A stretch of 7,865 bases of DNA from an uncultured cyanobacterium (GTDB taxonomy: Bacteria; Cyanobacteriota; Cyanobacteriia; PCC-6307; Cyanobiaceae): contig CAIYSK010000193.1 of the NCBI GenBank assembly GCA_903928835.1, positions 1-7,865 of the forward strand, written 5' to 3'. The position numbers and the translations under genes are program-made. Shown one piece after another: positions 1-7,406 of this stretch. The notes beneath the pieces are model-generated. The model did not search any database. It had not been told where the DNA came from and saw only the letters and a program-made list of their open reading frames with translations. Numbering within the stretch: the stretch's first letter is position 1; each line of letters starts with the position of its first letter.

Positions 1-934
1 AGCAGCGGCAGAGCTGGGTGATCTGTTGGCTGCTGAGGGCCGTGCCCAGGGATGCCACGGTGTTGGTGATGCCCGCAGCATGCAGGGCGATCACATCGAA
101 ATAGCCCTCCACCACCACCGCCCGGTCGTCCTTGCGGATGGCACTGGCGGCCCGGTCCAAGCCAAAGAGGTTCTTGCCCTTCTCGAATACCTCTGTTTCC
201 GGGGAATTGAGGTATTTGGGTTCGCCGCCATCGAGGCTGCGCCCGCCAAAGCCAATCACCCGTCCCTGGCGGTCCTTGATGGGCACCATCACCCGATGGC
301 GGAAACGGTCGTAGAAGCCATCCCCCCCCTTGCGGGGTACCACCAACCCGGCGGCCTCGAGCAACTCAGGCCCCAGCCCTTCCACCTGCTGAAGATGGGT
401 GAGCAAGCCATCCCACTGCTGGGGGGCGTACCCCAGCTCAAAACCATCGATGGTGGCCTCACTGAGCCCGCGCTCAGCGGTGAGGTAGGTGAGGGGCCCC
501 TGGCCTTCAGGACTGCGCAGCTGGCTGCGAAACCAGCCCGCGGCCAAGGAGAGCACCTTGTAGAGCTGCTCCCGGCGGGAGAGCTGCTTGCGCAGGCGCT
601 CCTGCTGGGGGCCATCGAGGGTTTCGATTGGCAGTTGGTACTTGCGCGCCAGTTCCAGCACCACATCGCTGAAGCTATTGCGCTGGAGCTCCATCAAAAA
701 CTTGATGGCGTTCCCGCCGGCACCGCAGGAGAAGCAGTAGTAGAACTGCTTGGCTGGTGACACCGTCATCGACGGCGATTTGTCGTCGTGGAAGGGACAA
801 ACCCCGACGTATTCACGCCCCTTCTTCTTGAGCACCACGTGCTCTCCCACCACATCAACGATGTCAGCGCGTTCCTTAACGGCCTCAATCGTGCGGGGGT
901 GGAGGCGGGGCAGGCTCAACGCGGGGGCATCCAT
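1..934 (-). CDS. dnaG: DNA primase, 5' part (3' end beyond window start)
   Basis: DnaG synthesises the RNA primers for lagging-strand replication and works with the replicative helicase at the fork. The 311 N-terminal residues are visible, about half of a usual 600-700 residue primase. The CHC2 zinc-binding domain comes first, with ligands C46, H49, C67 and C70 in the classical C-x2-H-x17-C-x2-C spacing. The RNA-polymerase core follows, with a GFGGRSL segment and PKYLNSPET. The Toprim motif EGYFDVI starts at E276, the expected catalytic glutamate. I chose the ATG at 934-932, which gives MDAPALSLPRLHPRTIEAV and places the RTIEAVKERADIVDVV segment at the normal N-terminus. The other ATG nearby (930-928) is out of frame. 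The remaining Toprim acidic residues and the helicase-binding domain lie outside the window. The gene is head to head with the EamA transporter, with about 46 nt between starts, so its promoter must lie there or inside the transporter gene. Identification is firm. Confidence 0.97.
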   Translation of the reverse strand, partial: MDAPALSLPRLHPRTIEAVKERADIVDVVGEHVVLKKKGREYVGVCPFHDDKSPSMTVSPAKQFYYCFSCGAGGNAIKFLMELQRNSFSDVVLELARKYQLPIETLDGPQQERLRKQLSRREQLYKVLSLAAGWFRSQLRSPEGQGPLTYLTAERGLSEATIDGFELGYAPQQWDGLLTHLQQVEGLGPELLEAAGLVVPRKGGDGFYDRFRHRVMVPIKDRQGRVIGFGGRSLDGGEPKYLNSPETEVFEKGKNLFGLDRAASAIRKDDRAVVVEGYFDVIALHAAGITNTVASLGTALSSQQITQLCRC

Positions 935-980
935 CGATCCGAGATTTGATTCTGACCGGCGGCATCGGCCAGCGCTGTTC
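935..980. promoter_or_regulatory. Divergent dnaG / EamA start region
   Basis: This 46-nt stretch separates the two chosen start codons and would have to hold or adjoin both promoters. I see no convincing -35/-10 pair and no Shine-Dalgarno sequence on either strand. The label rests only on gene arrangement. The promoter for each gene may lie within the first codons of the other. Confidence 0.25.
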
Positions 981-1823
981 ATGGTGGCCAGCGCGCTGAG
1001 CTTCAGCCTGATGAGCCTGTGCGTGAAGAAGGTGGGGGCCCACATCCCCGCGGCGGAGGTGGTGCTGGCCCGCAGTGTCTTGAGCGTGGCCTTGAGTTGG
1101 TGGCTACTCAAACGCGCCGGCGTTACCCCCTGGGGGACCCGCAAGGGGCTATTGATCGGTAGAGGCGTTTTGGGCAGCGGGGCCCTGCTCTGCGTGTATT
1201 CCGCCCTGGCCAGCCTGCCGCTCGCCTCGGCCACGGTGTTCCAATACCTCTATCCCACCTTCACAGCCCTGTTGGCCTGGCTCGGCCTGGGTGAAAAACT
1301 CGGCAAGCGGGTGCTGGTCGCCATGGCCGTGGGATGGCTCGGGGTATTACTGGTGGCCCAGCCGGCCGCCATGTTTGGGGGCGGCCTAACCCTGCCCAGT
1401 GGGGCCGTAGCGATTGCCATCGCAGGGGCCGTACTCACCTCCCTGGCCTATGTGAGTGTGCGCTCCTTGGCCCCTAGCGAACATCCACTGGTGGTGGTCT
1501 TCTATTTCCCCCTGGTGGCCCTCCCCCTAAGCCTCCCCCTGGTGTGGCTCCATCCGGTGCTGCCCACCGGCCAGGAATGGTTGTGGCTGGGGGGTGTGGG
1601 CCTGTTCACCCAAATTGGCCAGGTGTACCTGACCCGCGGCCTCATGGCCCTGCCGGCGGCTCGGGCTACGGCAATCAGCTATTCCCAAGTGCTGTTTGCG
1701 GGCCTTTGGGGCTGGTTCGTTTTTGGCGAATCGATCAATCCCTGGACCTTGGCAGGGGCAGTCCTCGTGCTGGCAGCCACCTGGATCAGCCTCAGCAGCC
1801 CTAAACCGGCAGGGGGTCGGTGA
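981..1823 (+). CDS. EamA-family (DMT) inner-membrane transporter
   Basis: This encodes a 280-residue, very hydrophobic protein of the drug/metabolite transporter superfamily, a group of ten-helix exporters or permeases. The substrate cannot be read from sequence. About ten membrane segments are visible, near residues 1-16, 24-44, 58-77, 82-101, 109-127, 139-160, 168-189, 199-218, 230-249 and 253-272, forming two EamA repeats. Family-typical stretches are EVVLARSV (26-33), ATVFQYLYPTFTALLAW (84-100) ending near GEKL, and a second-repeat counterpart, ATAISYSQVLFAGLWGWFVFGE (229-250, in part). The start is uncertain: ATG 981 leaves a short first helix. In-frame alternatives GTG 891 and ATG 861 lie upstream, inside the opposed dnaG gene; no ribosome-binding site helps. 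The 3' end overlaps the opposed lipoprotein gene by 23 nt. Family assignment is secure; function beyond that is unknown. Confidence 0.9.
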   Translation: MVASALSFSLMSLCVKKVGAHIPAAEVVLARSVLSVALSWWLLKRAGVTPWGTRKGLLIGRGVLGSGALLCVYSALASLPLASATVFQYLYPTFTALLAWLGLGEKLGKRVLVAMAVGWLGVLLVAQPAAMFGGGLTLPSGAVAIAIAGAVLTSLAYVSVRSLAPSEHPLVVVFYFPLVALPLSLPLVWLHPVLPTGQEWLWLGGVGLFTQIGQVYLTRGLMALPAARATAISYSQVLFAGLWGWFVFGESINPWTLAGAVLVLAATWISLSSPKPAGGR

Positions 1824-2274
1824 GCCACACCTGGCTGCTACCAGGCTCAGAACCCTGGGGACGGGCCAACCGCCAGCTCTGGCCCCGCTCTCCCCGCTGC
1901 AGATAAATGTCGAACGGGCTATCCACCCGCACCGGGTCGCCGGCCAGGCGCCAGTCGAAGTCTCCTTGGAGGTGCACACCCCGGCCTTCCCCGATCCGCA
2001 CGGAATCGGTGCTTGCCACCCGCACATGGCTCACCTCAGGAGCTCCTGGGGTTTTGAGCTGGAGCGCCTCGGCAATCGCCGACTGGGTGAGTTGGATTTG
2101 CAAGGCCAAGGCGCTCTGCACCACCGAAGCGGCCGGTTGCCCGCGGCCGCTACAGCCACCCAGCGCAAGGGATAGCAACAGCACCAACGCCACGATCGGG
2201 ACCGTCACCACCGGTGGGACCAGGCCAAGGACCCCGGCAAAACCGTGGCCGCGGGGGGGGGAGGCGGGCAGCAT
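1801..2274 (-). CDS. Small predicted lipoprotein of unknown function
   Basis: I do not recognise this 157-residue protein. After a short N-terminal region with R8 and H10, a hydrophobic stretch at about 22-38 ends in the lipobox-like sequence LGGC with Cys41, so it is probably exported and lipid-anchored. The mature part has an amphipathic helix at about 51-73, rich in Gln, Ala and Leu, followed by likely beta strands (81-94, 99-110, 115-126, 132-138) containing FDWRL and FDIYLQRG. A helix-plus-sheet fold is only an inference. The ATG at 2274-2272 is the only in-frame ATG that leaves ruvA's start free; GTG codons nearer the hydrophobic core (residues 22, 23 and 28) are alternatives. A nine-C run on the coding strand covers codons 5-8. 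The gene diverges from ruvA by 21 nt and overlaps the transporter gene tail to tail. Its coding potential is supported by the orderly lipoprotein signal and its fit between neighbours. Confidence 0.72.
   Translation of the reverse strand: MLPASPPRGHGFAGVLGLVPPVVTVPIVALVLLLSLALGGCSGRGQPAASVVQSALALQIQLTQSAIAEALQLKTPGAPEVSHVRVASTDSVRIGEGRGVHLQGDFDWRLAGDPVRVDSPFDIYLQRGERGQSWRLARPQGSEPGSSQVWLTDPLPV
2253..2261. repeat. G9 homopolymer (C9 in the lipoprotein gene)
   Basis: Nine consecutive G on the plus strand read as nine C in codons 5-8 of the lipoprotein gene, upstream of the hydrophobic signal segment. A gain or loss of one base would take the ATG at 2274 out of frame with the mature protein. 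The downstream GTG codons could still serve as starts. Confidence 0.9.
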
Positions 2275-2295
2275 GGAGAGCCATTCACTGTTCCC

Positions 2296-2997
2296 ATGAT
2301 CGGCTGGCTGCAAGGGGAACTCGCCGATCCATGGCAACTCGACAAGCGCTACGGGCTGCAATTGCGCTGCCATGGCGTCGGTTACGACGTGCAAGTGAGC
2401 CACAGGCAGTGGCTGCAACTGCCTGCCGTGGGCACGCCCACCGCCCTGCATATCCATGCCTCGATCCGCGAAGACGCCTCCACCCTCTATGGCTTCAGCG
2501 ACAGACATGAACGCGACCTGTTTCGCGAATTGGTGGCCGTGAGCGGCGTGGGGCCCCAAATGGCCCTGGGCCTGCTTGGGGCCATGGCTCCCAGCGAGCT
2601 CATCCAAGCGATCGTGCACGCCGACCTACGCCGCCTCACCCAGGCCCCCGGAGTGGGAAAACGCACGGCCGAACGCCTGGCCGTGGAATTGCGAAGCCGC
2701 TTGCAGAAACGCTTTTCAAACCAACTGGATGCCAGCTCATTCGAAGGTGGTGGCGCAGGAGACGGCGATGGGGATGGCGGCCCTGCCATCAACCTGGACG
2801 GAGCAAGCCGCGACGAGGTGCATCTCACCTTGGGGGCCCTTGGCTATGAGGCCTTGGAAATCCAGCGGTCCATGCGCGCGGTCGCTGGCCTGGGCCTGGC
2901 TAAGGGTGCCAGTGCCGGTGGCAGTTCCAGCGCCAATGCCAGTGCAGAGGATTGGATCCGCGAATGCCTGCGTTGGTTATCGCGCGACGGGGCCTGA
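2296..2997 (+). CDS. ruvA: Holliday junction DNA helicase subunit RuvA
   Basis: RuvA binds four-way junctions as a tetramer and loads the RuvB motor for branch migration in recombination and fork repair. The 233-residue product starts MIGWLQGEL, as is typical of the family. The OB-fold domain I spans about 1-65. Two helix-hairpin-helix motifs of domain II are visible: [10 protein letters not shown] (82-91) and [11 protein letters not shown] (118-128). An acidic, Gly-rich linker runs from about 150 to 163 ([12 protein letters not shown]). The RuvB-contacting domain III begins near [14 protein letters not shown] (171-184). The protein is about 30 residues longer than E. coli RuvA (203); the extra length is the linker plus an Ala/Ser/Gly insert at 199-217 before the last helix. 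ATG 2296 is chosen because upstream in-frame sequence is low-complexity and lies within the opposed lipoprotein gene. No good ribosome-binding site is seen. rpsO follows after 77 nt. Confidence 0.96.
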   Translation: MIGWLQGELADPWQLDKRYGLQLRCHGVGYDVQVSHRQWLQLPAVGTPTALHIHASIREDASTLYGFSDRHERDLFRELVAVSGVGPQMALGLLGAMAPSELIQAIVHADLRRLTQAPGVGKRTAERLAVELRSRLQKRFSNQLDASSFEGGGAGDGDGDGGPAINLDGASRDEVHLTLGALGYEALEIQRSMRAVAGLGLAKGASAGGSSSANASAEDWIRECLRWLSRDGA

Positions 2998-3074
2998 ACC
3001 CCCAGGGCGGTAAGCTCATTGTTTGCTTCGTAGGTGCCCGCTGCGGGTGCAGCCTGCGTTTCTCTACCCAGCCC
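2998..3074 (+). promoter_or_regulatory. rpsO leader with overlapping alternative hairpins
   Basis: This 77-nt stretch lies between ruvA and rpsO. It can form GCCCG-CTG-CGGGT (3036-3048, including one G-U pair) or GCTGC-GGGT-GCAGC (3040-3053). The two share bases and so exclude each other. Ribosomal protein S15 autoregulates through its own leader in several bacteria, using different RNA folds. That this leader does the same is inference. I see no clear promoter here. Confidence 0.3.
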
Positions 3075-3344
3075 ATGCCGCTCACCATTACCCAAAAGCA
3101 GGAACTGATCAACGGTCACCAGACCCATGGCACCGACACCGGGTCAGTGGAAGTCCAGGTGGCCATGCTCAGTGAGCGGGTCAGCCAGCTCACGGTGCAC
3201 CTGCAGAAGAACAAGCACGACTTCTCCTCCCGCCAAGGTCTGCTGAAAATGATCGGCCGCCGCAAGCGCCTGCTCGGCTACCTGCGGGGCATCAGCCAAG
3301 AGCGTTACAGCAGCCTGATCGCCAAGCTCGGCATCCGCGGCTGA
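3075..3344 (+). CDS. rpsO: 30S ribosomal protein S15
   Basis: S15 is a primary binder of the central domain of 16S rRNA and helps nucleate assembly of the small-subunit platform. The product is 89 residues, the standard length. Family hallmarks are present: [16 protein letters not shown] near residues 20-35, [19 protein letters not shown] (about 39-57) with the conserved rRNA-contacting HDFSSR segment, then [10 protein letters not shown] (about 61-70) and the C-terminal [16 protein letters not shown] 3075 gives the normal start [12 protein letters not shown]; upstream in-frame sequence is the ruvA end and the leader. No terminator is seen in the 60 nt before the PAM68-like gene, so co-transcription is plausible. 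Nothing in the protein is unusual. Confidence 0.98.
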   Translation: MPLTITQKQELINGHQTHGTDTGSVEVQVAMLSERVSQLTVHLQKNKHDFSSRQGLLKMIGRRKRLLGYLRGISQERYSSLIAKLGIRG

Positions 3345-3404
3345 TCACTGCCTCGCTTCATCCAAACCCTAGCTGACTCCAAACGCACGCTGACCCCAAC
3401 CGCG

Positions 3405-3857
3405 ATGGCCAGCAAAAGTACGGGCCCTAAAGGCATCAGCTCTAAAGGCATCGGTCCGATCAAGCCAGGCAAAGTCCCGGAGCCCCCAAATCGGCAAAAG
3501 GCCCAAAACCGCCAAACCTCCCACAAACGCCAACAGGTGATCCCGGAGGCTGTCTCCAATCGCATGGCCAGGCGGATCGCCATCGCTACTGGCGTGCCGA
3601 CGATAATGGGCATGGGGGTGTTTATCGGCAGCTACCTCCTTGTCACCCGCCACATTGCTGAGGTCCCCACGGGAGTCACCCTGGCGGCCTCTGGTGGGTG
3701 TTTTCTTTTAGGAGTGCTCGGCCTGAGCTACGGCGTCCTCTCGGCCAGCTGGGAAGACGCCCCAGGCAGCCTGCTCGGCAATGAACAAATCGGCGTCAAT
3801 ATCAGCCGCCTGCGCAGCTCGCTGAAAGCAATGCGCAAGGGCAACAGTCCTGAATAA
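3405..3857 (+). CDS. PAM68-like photosystem II assembly protein
   Basis: Members of this family (PAM68 in plants, Sll0933 in Synechocystis) are small thylakoid membrane proteins that assist early photosystem II assembly. The 150-residue product has a basic, Pro/Gln-rich N-terminus (1-45), the conserved IPEAVSNRMARR segment (46-57), a membrane helix at about 58-80, a short loop with EVPTG, and a second helix at about 90-113 running into SYGVLSASWED (108-118), then a basic tail. This two-helix layout and the GLSYG...SASWED ending match the family. ATG 3405 is the first in-frame start and gives MASKSTGPKG. A short KGI repeat lies near the N-terminus. The gene follows rpsO by 60 nt and converges on dnaE, leaving 18 nt. 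The assignment is by motif recognition, and the precise role in this organism is inferred. Confidence 0.87.
   Translation: MASKSTGPKGISSKGIGPIKPGKVPEPPNRQKAQNRQTSHKRQQVIPEAVSNRMARRIAIATGVPTIMGMGVFIGSYLLVTRHIAEVPTGVTLAASGGCFLLGVLGLSYGVLSASWEDAPGSLLGNEQIGVNISRLRSSLKAMRKGNSPE
3427..3452 (+). repeat. 11-bp direct repeat with 15-bp period in PAM68-like gene
   Basis: CTAAAGGCATC occurs at 3427-3437 and again at 3442-3452. The 15-base period keeps the reading frame and yields two Lys-Gly-Ile units five residues apart in the disordered N-terminus. Confidence 0.85.
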
Positions 3858-3875
3858 GTTTTAGGCAGCTGACTT

Positions 3876-6800
3876 TTAAGCAGCCACCAGGGGGGAGCTG
3901 ATCCGGGCCTGGAAGTCCGCCGAGGCGAGGGTGACGAGCGCCGCGGCGACATCGGCCACGCAGAACTGGGGACCAAGACGCACAAAGCGGATTTCGTCGA
4001 GGTGGCGCACCATGGCAACGACAGGGACCCTGGTTCCGACCTCGTCTTGGGGCGGCCGGTGGCGATGCAAACACTCCCGCAGCCGGTGCTGGATGGCGAT
4101 ATCGGCGGCCTGCTCGGCCTGCAGTTCCACCATCAACAACTGCAGCTCATCGATGCTGCGGCAGTCATCGACAATCAATTGCACCCGCTCATCGCGGCGG
4201 TCCACGGACGCCCAAACCAGCAGGCGCGCATCCACCATCAGGTGATCGGCCAAGCGCGCATAGCTCTTGGGAAAGACGACAGCCTCACAGGAGCCCGTGA
4301 GGTCTTCCAATTGCAACACCGCCATCCGATCCCCCTTACGGGTGTTCACCTGGCGCAGCTCAGACACCATCACCACCGCGCTCACCTTCGCCTTGTCGGG
4401 CTGCTCCTCCAGTTGGCCCAAGGCAATCGGTGAGAGCAGCTTGACTTGCTTGTGCAGCTGCTTGAGGGGGTGATCCGAGAGATAGAAGCCCACCAGCTCC
4501 TTTTCCAGCCGCAACTTTTCAGTGGGGGGGTAGTCGCGAACCGGTGCTGCCTTCGGGGCCGTGCTGAGATCCCCTGGCCCGCCGCCGTCTGGGGCACCAG
4601 CCTCAGCAGCTGCAAGTAAATCGAACAGATTGCCCTGGCCACTGGCCCTGTCCTTGGCCCGGGAACTGGCCCAGTCCACCACCAGGTCGAGGTCGGCCAT
4701 CAACTGGGCCCGGTTGCCATTGGCCTCCAGGTTGTCGAGGGCACCGGAGTGGATGAGGGCCTCCAGGGCCCGGCGGTTGAGCTGCTGACCGGGGATGCGG
4801 TCGCACAGCTCGGCCAACGAGCCAAAGGGCCCATCGACCTGGCGGGCCTCAATCAATTGGCGGATCGCCCCATCCCCCAAATTGCGGACCGCCGAAAGGC
4901 CAAACAGGATGCGATCACCCACGGGAGTGAAGTCGACCCCCGATGCATTCACATCGGGCGGCATCACTTCGATGCCCATGGCATTGCAGTTGGCGATGTA
5001 GCGCTGCACCTTGTCGCTGGCTCCGGCATTCACCGTGAGCAGCGCCGCCATATAGGCCACGGGATAGTGGGCCTTGAGATAGGCGGTTTGGTAGGTCACA
5101 GCGCCATAGGCCGTGGAATGGCTTTTGTTGAAGCAGTACTCGGCAAACAACACCATTTGCTCAAACAGTGATTCGGCAACCCGGGGGTCGACACCCCTCT
5201 GGGTGGCACCATCAACAAACTGACTCTGGTGCTTCTCCATCTCACTTTTCTTCTTCTTACCCATGGCGCGGCGAAGCAAGTCCGCTTCACCTAAGGAATA
5301 ACCAGCCAGGTCTTGGGCGATCTTCATGATCTGCTCCTGGTAGACCATGATTCCGTAGGTTTCCTGCAGAATCGGCTGCAATTTCACGTGGGCGAAATCA
5401 ATCGCCTCCCGCCCATGCTTGCGGTTGATGAACTTTGGAATCAAGCCCGCATCCAAGGGACCCGGCCGGTAGAGGGCAAGGATAGAAGAAATATCCTCAA
5501 GCGATGATGGTTTGAGGTCTCGCACGATCTGGCGCATGCCACTCGATTCGAGCTGGAAAATGCCTTCCAAATCCCCCCGGGCCAACAGGGCGTAGGTGCC
5601 CTCATCGTTGAGGGGCAGATCATCGGGGTCGACACGAATCCCACTGCTTTGGGCCACCAGATCGACGGTCTTCTCGATCATGGTGAGGTTTTTAAGGCCC
5701 AAAAAGTCCCTTTTCAACAGGCCCATCGCCTCCACGTCTTCCATGAAGTACTGGGTGATCACCTGGCCGTCGTTGTTGCGCTGCAAGGGCACCAACTCAT
5801 CGAGGGGTTCGGCCGCAATCACCACGCCAGCGGCGTGGACTCCAAAGGTTTTGTTGGTGCCTTCGATGCGCATGGCCATATCGACCCAGCGCTTGATCTG
5901 CTTATCACCCTCATACTTCTCGCGGAATTCTGGGGCCGGTGATTCGGGCCCAATCATCTCCTTGAGCTTGGCGGGTTTACCACGAACCACGGGAATGAGT
6001 TTGGCCAGCCGATCAGCATCGCCATAGGGAATATCCAAAACCCGTGCCACATCCTTGAGCACCGCCTTTGATGTCATCCGGTTAAAGGTGATGATCTGGG
6101 CCACCTTGGCTTCGCCATAGCGCTGGGTGACGTAGTCGATCACCTCAGCGCGGCGCTCGATACAAAAGTCGGTATCAATATCAGGCATCGACTTGCGTTC
6201 CGGGTTCAAGAACCGCTCAAACAACAAACCGTTTTGGACCGGATCAATGTTGGTGATGCCGAGGGCATAGGCCACAAGCGAGCCGGCTGCCGATCCCCGG
6301 CCCGGTCCCACCGGAATCCCACTCTCCCGGGCAAAGCGGATGTAATCCCACACCACCAGGAAGTAGGTGGGGAAACCCATCTGCTCCATCACCTCGAGCT
6401 CAAAGGTCAGCCGTTCTCCGTACACAGCGTCGAAGGGCTGGTCGGGGCCAATCTTGAGGCGATCCCGCAGTCCCTGTTCCGCAACTTCAGTGAGATAGCT
6501 CACCGACGTATGCCCCTCAGGGATGGGGAAGCGGGGCATCTGATAGCGGCCCAGGATGTCGTAGGCCTCCACCTTCTCGGCCACCTTGGCCGTGTTGGCC
6601 ACAGCTTCAGCAACCACATCCGGTTCCAGGTGGTCACCAAACAGGGCCAGCATCTCGGCCTCACCCTTGATGTATTCGGTGCCTGTGTAGCGAAGTCGTT
6701 TTTCGTCGCTGATCAGCTTGCCGGTGAGCACACACAGCAAGGCGTCGTGGGCCTCCACATCGTTGGCACTGAGGTAGTGGGCATCGTTGGTGGCAACCAA

Positions 6801-7406
6801 CGGGATACCAAGCTCGGCGCCGATGCGCGCCATCTCCACATTGACGATGCGGTCTTCCATGCCCCCGTGGTCCTGGATCTCGAGGTAGAAGTCGTCGCCG
6901 AAAACCTCCTGGTACCAGCGGGCCACATCCCTGGCCGCATCGGGCCGGCCCCGCAGGATCGCCTGGGGGATTTCCCCTCCCAGGCAGGCCGTCGCCACCA
7001 TGAGGCCTTCGCTGTATTGCTTGAGAAGCGACTTGTCGACGCAGGCCCGCGAAAAAATGCCCCGGCCCCGCATCCCGCGCAGATGGCTGATGCTGGTGAG
7101 CTTCACCAAATTGCGGTAACCGGTGGCATTTTTTGCCAGCACCACGAGGTGATAGCGGCGTTCCTTCTTGGGTTGGGGGTCATCAATGGATCCATTGATG
7201 ACATACATCTCATTGCCGATGATCGGCTTAATCCCGGCAGCCGTGCAGAGCTTGAGCAGCTCAATGGCGCCATACATCACACCGTGGTCGGTGAGGGCCA
7301 GGGCGGGCATCCCAAGCTCCACAGCCCGATCCACCATCGCTGGCAACTGGGTCGCCCCATCCAGGAGGCTGTAATCGCTGTGGTTGTGGAGCGGGACGAA
7401 GGCCAA
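3876..7406 (-). CDS. dnaE: DNA polymerase III alpha subunit, complete, intein-free
   Basis: DnaE is the replicative polymerase subunit. The 1176-residue product has normal length. The PHP domain (about 1-280) keeps candidate metal ligands H7, H9, D16, H41, E66, H86, C141, D208 and H210, several of which are lost in E. coli. The catalytic aspartates are D411 and D413 in PDIDTDF and D567 in KRDFLGL. The [11 protein letters not shown] segment, where many cyanobacterial DnaE proteins carry a split intein, is continuous (Y757-C758). A clamp-binding motif QGNLF lies at 924-928, and an OB fold at about 1000-1055 includes [16 protein letters not shown]. The start must be TTG at 7406-7404: the next upstream in-frame stop is at 7436-7434, no ATG or GTG lies between, and TTG gives the family-typical start [16 protein letters not shown]. 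gatA lies upstream on the same strand, and the PAM68-like gene converges on it after 18 nt. Identification is certain; the start is very likely. Confidence 0.98.
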   Translation of the reverse strand: MAFVPLHNHSDYSLLDGATQLPAMVDRAVELGMPALALTDHGVMYGAIELLKLCTAAGIKPIIGNEMYVINGSIDDPQPKKERRYHLVVLAKNATGYRNLVKLTSISHLRGMRGRGIFSRACVDKSLLKQYSEGLMVATACLGGEIPQAILRGRPDAARDVARWYQEVFGDDFYLEIQDHGGMEDRIVNVEMARIGAELGIPLVATNDAHYLSANDVEAHDALLCVLTGKLISDEKRLRYTGTEYIKGEAEMLALFGDHLEPDVVAEAVANTAKVAEKVEAYDILGRYQMPRFPIPEGHTSVSYLTEVAEQGLRDRLKIGPDQPFDAVYGERLTFELEVMEQMGFPTYFLVVWDYIRFARESGIPVGPGRGSAAGSLVAYALGITNIDPVQNGLLFERFLNPERKSMPDIDTDFCIERRAEVIDYVTQRYGEAKVAQIITFNRMTSKAVLKDVARVLDIPYGDADRLAKLIPVVRGKPAKLKEMIGPESPAPEFREKYEGDKQIKRWVDMAMRIEGTNKTFGVHAAGVVIAAEPLDELVPLQRNNDGQVITQYFMEDVEAMGLLKRDFLGLKNLTMIEKTVDLVAQSSGIRVDPDDLPLNDEGTYALLARGDLEGIFQLESSGMRQIVRDLKPSSLEDISSILALYRPGPLDAGLIPKFINRKHGREAIDFAHVKLQPILQETYGIMVYQEQIMKIAQDLAGYSLGEADLLRRAMGKKKKSEMEKHQSQFVDGATQRGVDPRVAESLFEQMVLFAEYCFNKSHSTAYGAVTYQTAYLKAHYPVAYMAALLTVNAGASDKVQRYIANCNAMGIEVMPPDVNASGVDFTPVGDRILFGLSAVRNLGDGAIRQLIEARQVDGPFGSLAELCDRIPGQQLNRRALEALIHSGALDNLEANGNRAQLMADLDLVVDWASSRAKDRASGQGNLFDLLAAAEAGAPDGGGPGDLSTAPKAAPVRDYPPTEKLRLEKELVGFYLSDHPLKQLHKQVKLLSPIALGQLEEQPDKAKVSAVVMVSELRQVNTRKGDRMAVLQLEDLTGSCEAVVFPKSYARLADHLMVDARLLVWASVDRRDERVQLIVDDCRSIDELQLLMVELQAEQAADIAIQHRLRECLHRHRPPQDEVGTRVPVVAMVRHLDEIRFVRLGPQFCVADVAAALVTLASADFQARISSPLVAA
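7179..7202. repeat. Perfect 24-bp palindrome inside dnaE
   Basis: The half-site GTCATCAATGGA (7179-7190) is followed directly by its exact reverse complement (7191-7202). The symmetry breaks at the next pair, 7178/7203. It encodes residues 69-76 of DnaE (V-I-N-G-S-I-D-D). As RNA it could fold into a 10-bp stem with a GATC loop. Any function is unknown. Confidence 0.95.

Noticed and set aside
26..760. 244-codon open frame on the plus strand opposite dnaG
   Set aside because: The minus strand reads clear DnaG zinc and Toprim motifs. This frame is its high-GC complement with no recognisable domain.
2275..2619. Upstream extension of the lipoprotein reading frame on the minus strand
   Set aside because: It would run through the ruvA coding region and bury the signal peptide in the middle of a protein. 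Ruled out in favour of the ATG at 2274.
2989..3010. GC-rich inverted repeat around the ruvA stop as a possible terminator
   Set aside because: The stem is only about four base pairs (GGGG with CCCC), alternatives are bulged, and no T run follows.
4930..5640. Recurrent GGGGTCGAC strings in dnaE (near 4933, 5185 and 5627, on either strand)
   Set aside because: They are nine-base matches in GC-rich Val-Asp-Pro coding contexts with irregular spacing. Common codon choice explains them.
6785..6802. Hairpin CGTTGGT-GGCA-ACCAACG inside dnaE
   Set aside because: Seven-base arms with a short loop are expected several times by chance in a window this long, and it encodes the conserved VATND segment.
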